From Streptomyces aureocirculatus (lineage in GTDB: Bacteria; Actinomycetota; Actinomycetes; Streptomycetales; Streptomycetaceae): a stretch of 64,000 nucleotides of DNA. This document shows, one piece after another, positions 8,976 to 17,534 of this stretch (position 1 is its first letter; each line of letters opens with the position of its first letter). The position numbers were made by a program, and so were the translations under genes. Location: positions 248,001 through 312,000 of the forward strand of contig NZ_JOAP01000019.1 in the NCBI RefSeq assembly GCF_000720475.1. The letters run 5' to 3'. The notes beneath the pieces are model-generated. The model had not been told where the DNA came from and did not search any database. It saw nothing but the letters and a program-made list of their open reading frames with translations.

Positions 8976-9419
8976 GTGGACGCAGAGTTGGCCGCCCTCG
9001 CGGCGGCCGGAGCCACGGCGCTCGTGCAGTCGATGGTGGGGGACGGGTGGACGGCCGCGCGGGAGCGGGTCGTGGGGTTCTTCTCGCGGCGCGGCGCCGC
9101 GGGTGCCGCGGGTGGTGAGGACGCCATCGCCGGTGAGCTCGACGAAGCCCGCGAGGAGTTGGTGGCGGCGCGGGACGCCGATGACCCCGACGCCGCTGCC
9201 GCCGCCGCGGACGTACAGGCCGAGTGGCGCAACCAACTGCGCCGGACCCTGCGGGCCGATCCCGAGGCCGCCGCCGAACTGCGCGCCCTGCTGGCGGAGC
9301 TTGCCCCCGCCGACGGCGCCGAGGGGCCCGGCGGTGTCGTGCACAACAGCATCAGCGGCGGCGTGCAGCACGGCAACGTCATCCAGGCCCATACGGTGGG
9401 AGACGTGCGGCTTGGGTAG
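8976..9419 (+). CDS. small hypothetical protein with C-terminal ISGG-x-HGNVIQA motif
   Basis: GTG at 8976 follows AAGGAG (8965-8970). The 147-residue product is Ala/Glu-rich and helical (residues 1-110), has no signal peptide, and ends in a conserved-looking beta segment, HNSISGGVQHGNVIQAHTVG. Such NxISGxxHGxVIQA tails occur, from memory, in several Streptomyces proteins associated with NLR-like or effector-associated modules, where they may be a recognition tag. No enzyme domain is visible. It is a single gene following the SWIM gene on the same strand by 80 bp. Confidence 0.7.
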   Translation: MDAELAALAAAGATALVQSMVGDGWTAARERVVGFFSRRGAAGAAGGEDAIAGELDEAREELVAARDADDPDAAAAAADVQAEWRNQLRRTLRADPEAAAELRALLAELAPADGAEGPGGVVHNSISGGVQHGNVIQAHTVGDVRLG

Positions 9420-9464
9420 TCGGGACCGGCGGCCGGTGGGCCGCCCGCCCGGCCGCCCGGTGCG

Positions 9465-9977
9465 TCAGAAGTCCACCCGGGCCCGGTCGTCCAACCGCCC
9501 CACCGAGTCCTGCGCGAACTTCTTCTCGTAGTCGGAGCGGATCTCCTCGATGAGGACGTCGCGCTTCTTCGCCTCGGCGGTGGGGTAGAGGAGGATCAGT
9601 TCGTAGGACCGCTCCCGCTCGATCCTGCCGTTGCTGTCCTTCCACTGGCCGCGGCCCTGCTGGATGGTGAGGCCGTCGGGGAAGCCGGGCGTGACCTCCT
9701 TGTCGATGAACCTCATGAACTGTTTGTCCGTCACGTCCGGGCCGCCGTCGGGGCGTTCGGTGCCGAAGAACAGGCGGGTCTCCACGAAGGGCTTGCCGCC
9801 GCGGGGCGGCGTGGTGGACGAGGTTTCCTTGCCCGCCGACGCGGCGGGCCGCCGGTCGGCCGTGCCGGGTTCGTCGCCGTCGAGGGCCGCGTACGCCGTC
9901 GGCGCGCCGATCGCCAGGACGGCGGCCGCCCCGGCCAGGGCGAGGCGCGGGCCGGTGAGCGTGAGGGTGAGGGCCAT
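9465..9977 (-). CDS. secreted DUF3574 protein
   Basis: The 170-residue protein has an Ala/Leu-rich signal peptide (about residues 1-31, ending near AYA). The mature part matches the DUF3574 pattern: VETRLFFGTERPDGG, then DKQFMRFIDKEVTPGFPDGLT, then a YELILLYP strand and a charged C-terminal helix. The function of the family is unknown. It is convergent with the preceding small gene (45-bp gap) and divergent from the secreted gene at 10162. Confidence 0.8.
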   Translation of the reverse strand: MALTLTLTGPRLALAGAAAVLAIGAPTAYAALDGDEPGTADRRPAASAGKETSSTTPPRGGKPFVETRLFFGTERPDGGPDVTDKQFMRFIDKEVTPGFPDGLTIQQGRGQWKDSNGRIERERSYELILLYPTAEAKKRDVLIEEIRSDYEKKFAQDSVGRLDDRARVDF

Positions 9978-10161
9978 GGGGGTGTGCCGCCTTTCGTGCG
10001 GAAACTCGACGGCCGCTCACAGTAGAGGACCCGGTCCCGGGAATCCGCCGCGCCACGAGGCCTGGCCGTAAAGCGCCGTCTTCCGTCCCGACACGCGAGT
10101 CCCCTACGTTGCCCGGTACTTGACGATGTGACGATGTGACGGTGTGGCGGAGGGGACGACG

Positions 10162-10698
10162 GTGCGCGAAGTGACGGAACGTGCGACGACGACGGGTCGG
10201 CAGGCTGCGTCCGTTCGAGGGAGGGCCGTCGGCCTCGCGGCGGCATGCGCGCTCGCCGCCGCTGCGCTGACCGCCGCCCCGCCCGCCCTGGCCGACGGCC
10301 GCACCGGGCCCGCGACCGCCGACACGGCGACCACCGGCACCACCGACACGGCGACCACCGGCACCGCCGGCGCCGACACCAGGGGCACCGACACCGCGGC
10401 CAACGACCCCCGTACGCGGTACGCGGACGCCTCGATACGGCCGTGGTTCGTGCTGTTCGACGGTTCCGCGTCGACGTACGCGGGCGGCACGGTCGACACC
10501 AAGTGGTACGCCGACCGGCGCTACTTCGTCGTCATGTCCGACGCCCACAGCGTCCCGCCCGCCATCGACGCGGTCCGCCCGGCCGAGGCCCAGGCCCGCG
10601 ACCGGGTCGCCCTCCTCGCGGGGCGGCACGCCGGCGTCGTGTCGTCGGACTGGTACCCGCTGCCGGGGGTCCTCTCGACGGTCGTGCCGCGCGGTTGA
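10162..10698 (+). CDS. secreted protein of unknown function
   Basis: The GTG at 10162 follows GGAGGGG with good spacing; an in-frame GTG at 10144 adds six residues. The product is about 178 residues, with a signal peptide (basic, then Ala-rich, cleaved near ALA-DG) and a Thr/Ala linker encoded by a 24-bp direct repeat (TATTGTTDTATTGT). The mature domain reads ASIRPWFVLFDGSASTYAGG. No family is recognised. The linker suggests a cell-wall or surface location. Confidence 0.65.
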   Translation: MREVTERATTTGRQAASVRGRAVGLAAACALAAAALTAAPPALADGRTGPATADTATTGTTDTATTGTAGADTRGTDTAANDPRTRYADASIRPWFVLFDGSASTYAGGTVDTKWYADRRYFVVMSDAHSVPPAIDAVRPAEAQARDRVALLAGRHAGVVSSDWYPLPGVLSTVVPRG

Positions 10699-10900
10699 CC
10701 GCCCGGTCGCGGGACCGAGCCCGGGACCGGCCCCGTCCCGCTCCCCGACCCGGGACCGGGACCAGGCCGCGTCCGCGTCCGGCAGGCCCGTGCCCGCGGC
10801 GCCGGTCGCCGTCACCCGGGCCGTGGGGCGGCGGCTCAGGAGTACGTGGTCGCCCGCCGCGACAGCGCGGGGAACGGCGCAGTCCCCGTACCGTGAACGG

Positions 10901-12262
10901 ATGACCGTGCCTGCCGCATCCGGCCCCGCCGACCTCGTCGTCACGGGCTGCACCGCCCTCGTCCACGACGAGGCCGAACGCGTCGGCTTCGCCGAGGACG
11001 CAGCCGTCGTCGTACGCGACGGGGTGATCGCCGACATCACCACCGCGGACGCCGTGGCCGGGCTCGCCGCCGTCGAACGCATCGACGCCCGCGGCCAGGC
11101 ACTGCTGCCCGGCCTGATCAACTGCCACACCCACTCCCCGATGGTGGCCCTGCGGGGCATCGCGGAGGACCTGCCGGTGGAGGAGTGGTTCAACGACCAC
11201 ATCTGGCCCATCGAGTCCAACCTCGGCGAGCGCGACGTGGAACTCGGCGCGCGGCTCGCCTGCGCCGAGATGATCCGCGGCGGTGTCACCACCTTCGCCG
11301 ACCACTACTTCGCCATGGACACCGTCGCCGACGTCGTCGCGGGGACCGGCCTGCGGGCCAGCCTGGGCCAGGCCTACTTCTCGTCCCAGGGACCCGGGGG
11401 GCGGGCGGCGTCCCTGGACTTCGCCCTGCGCAGACGGGGCTCCGCCGACGGCCGCGTCACCACCTGCCTGGCCCCGCACGCCCCGTACACCGTCGACGAC
11501 GCCGACCTCGCCGCCACCGCCGAACTCGCCCGCGAACACGGCCTGCGCGTACATCTGCACGCCGCCGAGAGCCGCGCCCAGACCGAGCACAGCCTCACCC
11601 GGCACGGCGTGACACCCATCGGCGTCCTGCACCGCACCGGCCTGCTCGACACGGACGTCCTGATCGCCCACGGCACCGGCATCGTGGAGAGCGACCTCGA
11701 CCTCATCGGCGCGGCCACCGGACGCGTCGCCGTCGCCACCGCACCCCGCGGCTATCTGAAGTTCGCCTGGGGCCCCACCCCCGTGCGGGCCCTCGCCGAC
11801 CTCGGCATCCCGGTGGGTCTCGCCACCGACGGCGCGGCCTCCAACAACTCCCTCGACGTCTGGGAGGCCATGGCGCTCACCGCCCTCGTGCAGAAGTCCA
11901 CCACCGGCGACCCGCGTTGGCTCAGCTCCCGGCAGGCGCTGCACCACGCCACGCTCCAGAGCGCCCGCGCGGTCGGCCTCGGCGACCGGATCGGCTCCCT
12001 CGCCGTGGGCCGCCGCGCCGACCTCGTCCTCGTCGACCTCTCCGGACCGCACACCCAGCCCGTGCACGACCTCGCCGCGACCCTGGTGCACAGCGCCCGC
12101 AGCTCCGATGTCCTGACGACGATCGTCGACGGCCGCGTCCTGATGCGGGACCGCGAGCTGCTCACCGTCGACGTACCCGCCGTGGTGGCGGAGTTGGGCG
12201 AGCGGCTGCCCGCCCTGGTCGAGCGGGGGCACGGGGGACGGATCCAGACGTACGACGGGTGA
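10901..12262 (+). CDS. amidohydrolase of the ATZ/TRZ (deaminase/chlorohydrolase) family
   Basis: ATG at 10901 has TACCGT at 10889-10894, six bases upstream, so the transcript is probably leaderless. The 453-residue protein keeps the metal ligands of the family: HTH (H76, H78), HLHAAES (H220), IAHGTG (H257) and ATDG (D310), plus an extra histidine at 193. The family deaminates purines and triazines (methylthioadenosine, SAH, guanine, N-ethylammeline). The block after H257 reads ATAPRGYLKFAW rather than the usual CPxSN, so the substrate may differ. A P450 gene follows 42 bp downstream on the same strand. Confidence 0.82.
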   Translation: MTVPAASGPADLVVTGCTALVHDEAERVGFAEDAAVVVRDGVIADITTADAVAGLAAVERIDARGQALLPGLINCHTHSPMVALRGIAEDLPVEEWFNDHIWPIESNLGERDVELGARLACAEMIRGGVTTFADHYFAMDTVADVVAGTGLRASLGQAYFSSQGPGGRAASLDFALRRRGSADGRVTTCLAPHAPYTVDDADLAATAELAREHGLRVHLHAAESRAQTEHSLTRHGVTPIGVLHRTGLLDTDVLIAHGTGIVESDLDLIGAATGRVAVATAPRGYLKFAWGPTPVRALADLGIPVGLATDGAASNNSLDVWEAMALTALVQKSTTGDPRWLSSRQALHHATLQSARAVGLGDRIGSLAVGRRADLVLVDLSGPHTQPVHDLAATLVHSARSSDVLTTIVDGRVLMRDRELLTVDVPAVVAELGERLPALVERGHGGRIQTYDG

Positions 12263-12304
12263 CCCGGCGGCACCGGGACGGGCCCCGCTTCCTAGGCTGA
12301 CCCC

Positions 12305-13525
12305 ATGGCGACTCCCGCGGCTCCCGCTCCCCTCGACGGGCTCATGACCGACCCCTACGGCACGTACGCGCGGCTGCGCGAGAGCGACCCGGTGCGGCGC
12401 ATCAGCGGACCCGACGGCAGCCCGGCCTGGCTCGTGACGCGCTACGACGACGTACGCGCCGCGCTCACCGACGAGCGGCTCTCGGTGGACAAGAGGCACG
12501 CACTGCCCGGGAGCTACCGCGGCTTCTCGCTGCCGCCCGCCCTGGACGCCAACATGCTCAACATGGACCCGCCCGACCACACCCGCATCCGGCGCCTGGT
12601 CGTCAAGGCGTTCACCAAGCGGCGCGTCGAGAACCTGCGCGAGCCCGTGCGGAACACCGCCGACCGGCTCCTCGACGCCATCGAGCGCGACGCCGTCGAG
12701 CGCGATGCCGTCGAGCGCGAGGGCCGCGCCGATCTCGTGGCCGCGTACGCCGAGCCGCTGCCCATCGCCACCATCTGCGACCTCCTCGGCGTGCCCGCAA
12801 CGCACCGGCGCGACTTCACGGACTGGACCGACGCCCTCATCGCCCCCGACCCCGCGCGGCCCCACCGCGCGAAGGACACGGTCGTCGCGATGCTCGGGTT
12901 CTACACCGGCCTCATCGCGGACAAGCGGAAGGCGCCGGGCGACGACCTGCTCTCCGACCTGATCGCCGCCCGCGACGAGGGCGACAGGCTCAGTGAGGAC
13001 GAGCTGACGTCGCTCGCCTTCCTGCTGCACTTCGCCGGGTACGAGAACGCCGTGCAGCTCATCGGAAACTCCGTGCTCGCACTCCTGACCCACCCCCACC
13101 AGCTCGCCGCCCTGCGGGCCGACCCGGCGCGACTCGCGGGCGCCGTCGAGGAGTTCATGCGGTACGACACGTCGGCGGTGTTCTCCATCCGGCGGTTCGC
13201 CCGCGAGGACGTCACGATCGGCGGGGTGACCGTGCCCGCCGGGGAGACCGTGTTCCTCGGCCTCGGCTCCGCGGGCCGCGACCCCGACCGCTTCCCCGAC
13301 CCGGACCGTCTCGACATCACCCGCGACGCCGGCGGCCATCTCGCCCTCGGCCACGGCATCCACCACTGCGTGGGCGCGCCACTGGCCCGCCTGGAGCTGA
13401 CGGTGGCGATCGGCGCGCTCCTCGAACGCTTCCCGCGGCTCGCGCTCGGCGTACCGGAGCAGGAGCTGCGGTGGCGTCCTTCGATGCGGGCGCGGGGGCT
13501 GCTCGCGCTGCCGGTGGTGTACTGA
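12305..13525 (+). CDS. cytochrome P450
   Basis: The 406-residue P450 is of the soluble bacterial class. The heme-binding loop GHGIHHC (C355) and the ExxR motif EEFMR (282-286) are intact. The I-helix oxygen-activation motif is AGYENA (244-249), so the usual acid-threonine pair is E-N. Residues 127-138 carry a small tandem duplication (ERDAV). TAGGCT (12293-12298) six bases before ATG suggests its own leaderless promoter. No ferredoxin or reductase gene is adjacent. The substrate is unknown; pairing with the amidohydrolase is inferred from proximity only. Confidence 0.92.
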   Translation: MATPAAPAPLDGLMTDPYGTYARLRESDPVRRISGPDGSPAWLVTRYDDVRAALTDERLSVDKRHALPGSYRGFSLPPALDANMLNMDPPDHTRIRRLVVKAFTKRRVENLREPVRNTADRLLDAIERDAVERDAVEREGRADLVAAYAEPLPIATICDLLGVPATHRRDFTDWTDALIAPDPARPHRAKDTVVAMLGFYTGLIADKRKAPGDDLLSDLIAARDEGDRLSEDELTSLAFLLHFAGYENAVQLIGNSVLALLTHPHQLAALRADPARLAGAVEEFMRYDTSAVFSIRRFAREDVTIGGVTVPAGETVFLGLGSAGRDPDRFPDPDRLDITRDAGGHLALGHGIHHCVGAPLARLELTVAIGALLERFPRLALGVPEQELRWRPSMRARGLLALPVVY

Positions 13526-13680
13526 GGCGGCGCGCCTGCCCCGTCGTACCCGTCCCGGAGCGCCCGCCCCGCTGAGAAAAAGCTTCAGAAATCCCGTACA
13601 GCGCCGATGAGTTCTTGTGAGACGTCCGGTCAGCCCTTCCGAGAGCCGCGCACCGCGGTCCGGATCCGGAGGAATGCGCC

Positions 13681-14382
13681 ATGGGACTGCCGCACATCGT
13701 CACGCGCGCGGAGTGGCTGGCCGCGCGCGAGAGGCTGCTCGCGAAGGAGAAGGCCGCCACCCGTGCCCGCGACCGGTTGAACGCCGAGCGGCGCGGCCTG
13801 CCGATGGTCGAGGTGCGGCGGGAGTATCTGTTCGACGGGGCGGACGGCAAGGCGACGCTGCTCGACCTGTTCGAAGGCCGCGACCAGCTCATCGTCTATC
13901 ACTTCATGTTCGCCCCCGAGTGGGACGCGGGCTGCCGAAGTTGCTCGGCGTTCCTCGATCAGATCGGCCACCTCGCGCACCTGCGGGCCCGCGGCACGAC
14001 ATTCGTCGCCGTCTCGCGCGCCCCGTTCACCCGCATCCTGCCCTTCAAGGCCCGCATGGGCTGGGTCGTGCCGTGGTTCTCGGCGTGCGGCGACGAGTTC
14101 AACCGCGACTTCGCCGCGTCGTACGCGGACGCCGAAGGACGGATCACCGACCGGCCGGGGATCAGTTGCTTCCTGCGCGACGGCGACCGTGTCTGCCACA
14201 CGTACTCGACGTTCGGCCGCGGCCTCGACGGCCTCGGCTCCACCACCAGCCTCCTCGACCTCACCGCCCTCGGCCGCCAGGAGGAGTGGGAAGAGCCGAA
14301 GGGCCGCGCCTCCGCCCTGGGCGCCCCCGCGGGCAGCGACCGGGTGCGGTACCACGACGAGTACGACGACTACGGCTACTGA
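13681..14382 (+). CDS. DUF899 (thioredoxin-fold) protein
   Basis: ATG at 13681 is preceded by GGAGGA. The 233-residue protein shows the family pattern: N-terminal WLAARERLLAKEK helix, LFEGRDQLIVYHFMF, PEWDAGCRSCSAFLD with a CxxC-like pair, SRAPFTRILPFKARMGW and a C-terminal YHDEYDDYGY. DUF899 proteins are thioredoxin-like and are often predicted as dithiol-disulfide isomerases; the activity is unproven. An AT-rich patch (gagaaaaagcttcagaaatc, about 13574-13593) upstream probably belongs to its promoter. Confidence 0.85.
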   Translation: MGLPHIVTRAEWLAARERLLAKEKAATRARDRLNAERRGLPMVEVRREYLFDGADGKATLLDLFEGRDQLIVYHFMFAPEWDAGCRSCSAFLDQIGHLAHLRARGTTFVAVSRAPFTRILPFKARMGWVVPWFSACGDEFNRDFAASYADAEGRITDRPGISCFLRDGDRVCHTYSTFGRGLDGLGSTTSLLDLTALGRQEEWEEPKGRASALGAPAGSDRVRYHDEYDDYGY

Positions 14383-14479
14383 AGCCGTCACGTCGTGTGA
14401 GGATCGCCTCCGTACGGCCCCAACTCGGTGTCGGTTGCGTCACGTTGCGAGTTCTCGGGGTGCCCCGCGCGTTCTACCC

Positions 14480-14521
14480 GGTGCAGAGTCCAGTCGCACA
14501 GGTGCAGAGACCAGTCGTACA
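14480..14521. repeat. 21-bp direct duplication upstream of small gene
   Basis: Two adjacent 21-bp copies beginning GGTGCAGAG and differing at two positions lie just before the ribosome binding site of the 60-residue gene. They could be a tandem operator; no regulator is identified. Confidence 0.6.
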
Positions 14522-14536
14522 CGGGGGAACGAGAAG

Positions 14537-14719
14537 ATGGTGAACGGACGAGTCGTCCTGGAGAGCTTCCCGGCGGGCGGACCGCGTGGATCGTGGCCCG
14601 CGGAGGAGTTCGCGCGGGACCGGCGCAGTGAGGGACAGCGCGCGGAAGTCGTGATGGATCTGTCGACCGACGCGTTTCTGGTGATCGTACGAGGTGCTGC
14701 GGATCTGGCTGATTCCTGA
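14537..14719 (+). CDS. 60-residue conserved small protein
   Basis: The frame MVNGRVVLESFPAGG...VVMDLSTDAFLVIV follows a GGGGGAAC ribosome binding site. The sequence has the look of a small streptomycete protein family (a short beta-rich core with SFPAGGPRGSWPAEEFARD). It has no membrane segment or signal peptide. It is followed by a perfect palindrome terminator shared with the convergent gene. Function unknown. Confidence 0.6.
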   Translation: MVNGRVVLESFPAGGPRGSWPAEEFARDRRSEGQRAEVVMDLSTDAFLVIVRGAADLADS

Positions 14720-14800
14720 CGCTCACCCGGGGTGCCCTCGACGCCGTGAGGGCACCCACACGATGAGGCGCGCACACGATGAAGGGCGCGCGCACACGGT

Positions 14801-14836
14801 GAAGGGCGCCGCGCGGTCGACCGCGCGGCGCCCTTC
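14801..14836. terminator. perfect 36-bp palindrome, bidirectional terminator
   Basis: Eighteen bases (14801-14818) are mirrored exactly by 14819-14836 between two convergent genes. Just before it is a 20-bp direct repeat (14771-14790, 14791-14810) whose second copy overlaps the left arm. A terminator for both transcripts is the likely role. Confidence 0.75.
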
Positions 14837-14880
14837 GGGTGTGGGCAAGGGTGTGGCGGCACCCCTGAGGCATCTCCGGA

Positions 14881-15354
14881 TCAGGCCCGGACCGCCCGCG
14901 CCCACCCCGGCACGGCCCCGGCCATCCGGCACAGGGCCAGGTACAGGGGGATCGGCGGGGTATAGGGGACAGCGCTCCCGGGACCTTCGGGGTCCTCGGG
15001 GCGGTGCACCAGGACGGGTTCCCGCGTCGAGTCCGGCAACAGGGCCCCGCGCGAGTAGTACGCCGAGGGCGGCCACTCCAGGGCCACGTCCGAATCCACG
15101 GGCACGATCCACCACCAGCGCGGCCCGTCCTCGTACACACAGCCCACGCGGGGGAGCCGTGCGAGCAGTTGCGGTCCGAACTCCGCCGGTATGGCCACCG
15201 CGTCGCATCCGAGCGGCTGCCGCATTCCGGCGGGGACGGCGAGCCGTGCCACTGGCTGCACACTCACGACCCGCCGTCCGACCGCCCGCTCCCGCTCTCG
15301 CGAGAGCCGTACCAAGGTGTCAAGCTCGAACAGCCGCACTGACCCCGTGCTCAC
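14881..15354 (-). CDS. hypothetical protein beside WhiJ-type cluster
   Basis: The GTG at 15354 is chosen because GGGGGA lies just upstream; an ATG at 15369 adds five residues. The 157-residue protein has the motif VRLSRERERAVGRRVVSVQPVARLAVP, then a hydrophilic alpha/beta region with YEDGPRWWWIVPVDSD. No signal peptide or membrane segment is visible, and no family is recognised. It is probably co-transcribed after the RsbW-like gene, about 105 bp upstream of it. Confidence 0.65.
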   Translation of the reverse strand: MSTGSVRLFELDTLVRLSRERERAVGRRVVSVQPVARLAVPAGMRQPLGCDAVAIPAEFGPQLLARLPRVGCVYEDGPRWWWIVPVDSDVALEWPPSAYYSRGALLPDSTREPVLVHRPEDPEGPGSAVPYTPPIPLYLALCRMAGAVPGWARAVRA

Positions 15355-15459
15355 ATATCCCCCGACCACATCACTGTCGCAATTGCCGCACTTGCTGCAC
15401 TCGTCGTACCGGCCGCACTCGCCGTACTCGTCGTACCAGCCGTACTCGTCGTCCTTGCG

Positions 15460-16044
15460 TCACCCGAAGGCCGCCGCGTCGAACCCGCCGACACCGTCGA
15501 ACCCATCGACACCGTCGACCCCATCGACACCGAACTCCTCCATACCGAAGGAGCACGCCGCCGGATCGGGTGATCTTGGCAGCTCCGCCCACACCGAAAG
15601 GCCGGGTCCGAAGTCCTGGACACCCCATGCGCTGCTCACGGCACTCACGAGAAGCAGTCCCCTCCCATGCTCCTCGTCGGGCCCCCTGGGCCCCGCCGGC
15701 CGTGGCACTCCCGCGCCGTGGCCCTCGTCGCGTATGGCTATCCGCACGGTGTCGGCACCCGTGCAGATCTCGCAGACGACGGTACGGCTTCCGGTGTGCA
15801 CGATCGCATTGGTGACCAGCTCGGACACGACGAGCGCCGCGATGTCGCAGGCGTCGTCGCCGACCGCGAGGGAACTGAGCCTGTCGCGCGTCAGCCGCCT
15901 TGCCCGCGCCACGGAACTCGGCGTCGCGGCGAGGGTGAAGGTGGCACAGGGCTCGCCACCGTGCGTCCGGCCCCTGGTGCACGCACCAAGTCGGCCGCGG
16001 GTGGCATCAGTTCCTAACGATGCGGGCGGAGTCACGTTTTCCAC
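15460..16044 (-). CDS. RsbW-like ATP-binding protein (anti-sigma/HATPase family)
   Basis: About 194 residues from the GTG at 16044 (a second GTG at 16035 is possible). The GHKL ATPase core is clear: N-box ALVVSELVTNAIVHT, G1 box IRDEGHGAGVP and G2-like EEHGRGLLLVSAVSSAWG. Such proteins are serine kinases or decoys acting on anti-anti-sigma partners. The C-terminal tail is a short repeat (VDGVDGVDGFDGVGGFD). It is divergent from an XRE/DUF5753 regulator and a DUF397 protein, forming the three-gene WhiJ/AbaA-like set typical of Streptomyces developmental loci. Confidence 0.8.
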   Translation of the reverse strand: MENVTPPASLGTDATRGRLGACTRGRTHGGEPCATFTLAATPSSVARARRLTRDRLSSLAVGDDACDIAALVVSELVTNAIVHTGSRTVVCEICTGADTVRIAIRDEGHGAGVPRPAGPRGPDEEHGRGLLLVSAVSSAWGVQDFGPGLSVWAELPRSPDPAACSFGMEEFGVDGVDGVDGFDGVGGFDAAAFG

Positions 16045-16251
16045 TATCGCCCCGGCGCGAACACCTTGGCAAGAGCCACTCTGAAATGTGCACAGTGACG
16101 TGTTCCTTTGAGACGGCGCATGGCACACTTCTCGCAACGCCTCACCAAGCGGCGTGAGTTGGCACGACACGCAGTGAAGAGCGGTTACGCACGGTAACGC
16201 GGGTGGTGCGCAGACATGCAGAGAGCGACGCGAAGTGGGTGGAGGTAGGAC

Positions 16252-17112
16252 GTGAGCGAACCGCGGTCGGCGCCGACCGTCGGGCAGGTCGTTCTCGGTC
16301 GTCGCCTGCAGGACCTGCGCGAACGAGCCGGTCTGAAGCGCGACGAGGCCGCACGGATACTCCGTGTGGCCCCCGCCACGGTCCGCCGGATGGAGACCGC
16401 CGAGGTCGCCCTGAAGATTCCGTACCTCCAGCTCCTGCTGAAGGCGTACGGCGTCACGGACGAAGAGGCGGACGCCTTCGTGCTGCTCGCCGAGGAGGCG
16501 AACAAGCCCGGCTGGTGGCAGCGCTTCCACGACATCCTGCCCAACTGGTTCAGCATGTACGTCAGCCTGGAGGGCGCCGCGAGCCTCATCAGGTCCTACG
16601 AACCGCACTTCGTGCCGGGGCTGCTCCAGACGGAGGACTACGCGCGTGGCGTGCTGCACTCGGGGGCCATCGGCCAGACCAGGCCCGAGGACATCGAGCG
16701 GTATGTGGCGCTGCGCATGGAGCGCCAGGCGCTGCTCGCCCGCGAGGACGCGCCGCGGCTGTGGGTCGTGATGGACGAGACCGCGCTGCGCAGGCCCGTC
16801 GGCGAGCCCGATGTGATGCGCGCGCAGGTCGACCGGCTGCTCGAAGCCGTGGAGCTGCCGCATGTGACGTTGCAGGTCGCGCCGTTCGCGGCAGGCCCGC
16901 ACCCCGGCACTTTCGGCCCGTTCGTGCTCTTCCGCTTCGCCATGGCGGAGCTGCCGGACATGGTCTACAGCGAGTACCTGACCGGCGCCGTCTACCTGGA
17001 CGCGCGCACCGAGGTGGCGACCCACCTCGAGGTCATGGACCGCATGGCGGCCCAGGCCGCGACCGCACAACGCACGAAGGAGATCCTTCGGGATGTCCGC
17101 AAGGAGCTGTGA
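16252..17112 (+). CDS. XRE-family regulator with DUF5753 (WhiJ-like)
   Basis: GTG at 16252 follows GGAGGT. The 286-residue protein has an N-terminal Cro/C1 helix-turn-helix (about residues 15-70, GRRLQDLRERAGLKRDEAARIL) and a C-terminal DUF5753 region starting at the LEGAASLIRSYEPHFVPGLLQTEDYAR signature (about 103-128). Paralogs such as WhiJ repress sporulation genes and work with a DUF397 partner, here encoded directly downstream. An inverted repeat GTTAC-N5-GTAAC at 16184-16198 lies about 50 bp upstream and could be an autoregulatory site. Confidence 0.9.
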   Translation: MSEPRSAPTVGQVVLGRRLQDLRERAGLKRDEAARILRVAPATVRRMETAEVALKIPYLQLLLKAYGVTDEEADAFVLLAEEANKPGWWQRFHDILPNWFSMYVSLEGAASLIRSYEPHFVPGLLQTEDYARGVLHSGAIGQTRPEDIERYVALRMERQALLAREDAPRLWVVMDETALRRPVGEPDVMRAQVDRLLEAVELPHVTLQVAPFAAGPHPGTFGPFVLFRFAMAELPDMVYSEYLTGAVYLDARTEVATHLEVMDRMAAQAATAQRTKEILRDVRKEL

Positions 17113-17430
17113 ATGGACCGAGATCGACACCGTGCGGGCACGGGCCCCGCGTCCCGGCTCGACGCCCGCGCCGACTCCCGGCCACCGGGGTCCGGATCCC
17201 GGGTCTACAACGGCATGCCGGCCCGCGACCTGGGTATCGAGGGCTGGCACAAGCCCTGGAGCGGCGGCAACGGCGGGAACTGTCTCGAAGCCATGAAGCT
17301 GGCCGACGGCCGCGTCGCCGTCCGCCAGTCCTCCGACCCCGACGGACCCGCGCTGATCTACACCGACGGTGAGATCAGGGCGTTCATACAGGGGGCGAAG
17401 GCGGGGGAGGCGGACTTCCTGCTGTCGTGA
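17113..17430 (+). CDS. DUF397 protein
   Basis: The ATG directly abuts the TGA of the regulator gene. It encodes 105 residues. The DUF397 core is recognisable from about residue 44 (WHKPWSGGNGGNCLEAM, then VAVRQSSDPDGPALIYT). The N-terminal 35 residues are Arg/Ser/Asp-rich and longer than usual. DUF397 proteins act as partners of XRE/DUF5753 regulators; a toxin-antitoxin-like interaction has been proposed for some pairs. Translational coupling is likely. Confidence 0.88.
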   Translation: MDRDRHRAGTGPASRLDARADSRPPGSGSRVYNGMPARDLGIEGWHKPWSGGNGGNCLEAMKLADGRVAVRQSSDPDGPALIYTDGEIRAFIQGAKAGEADFLLS

Positions 17431-17534
17431 CACGTGCTGCCATGACACGTGTGGGTGAGCCAACTGTGTACGTGGATGACGCGTGATTCGGTGAATTGGT
17501 CGATGAGGCATGTGAAGGGGCAGGGGAGCCACGG

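Noticed and set aside
14801..14836. attachment site of an integrative element
   Set aside because: No integrase or tRNA gene nearby; a terminator between convergent genes explains it.
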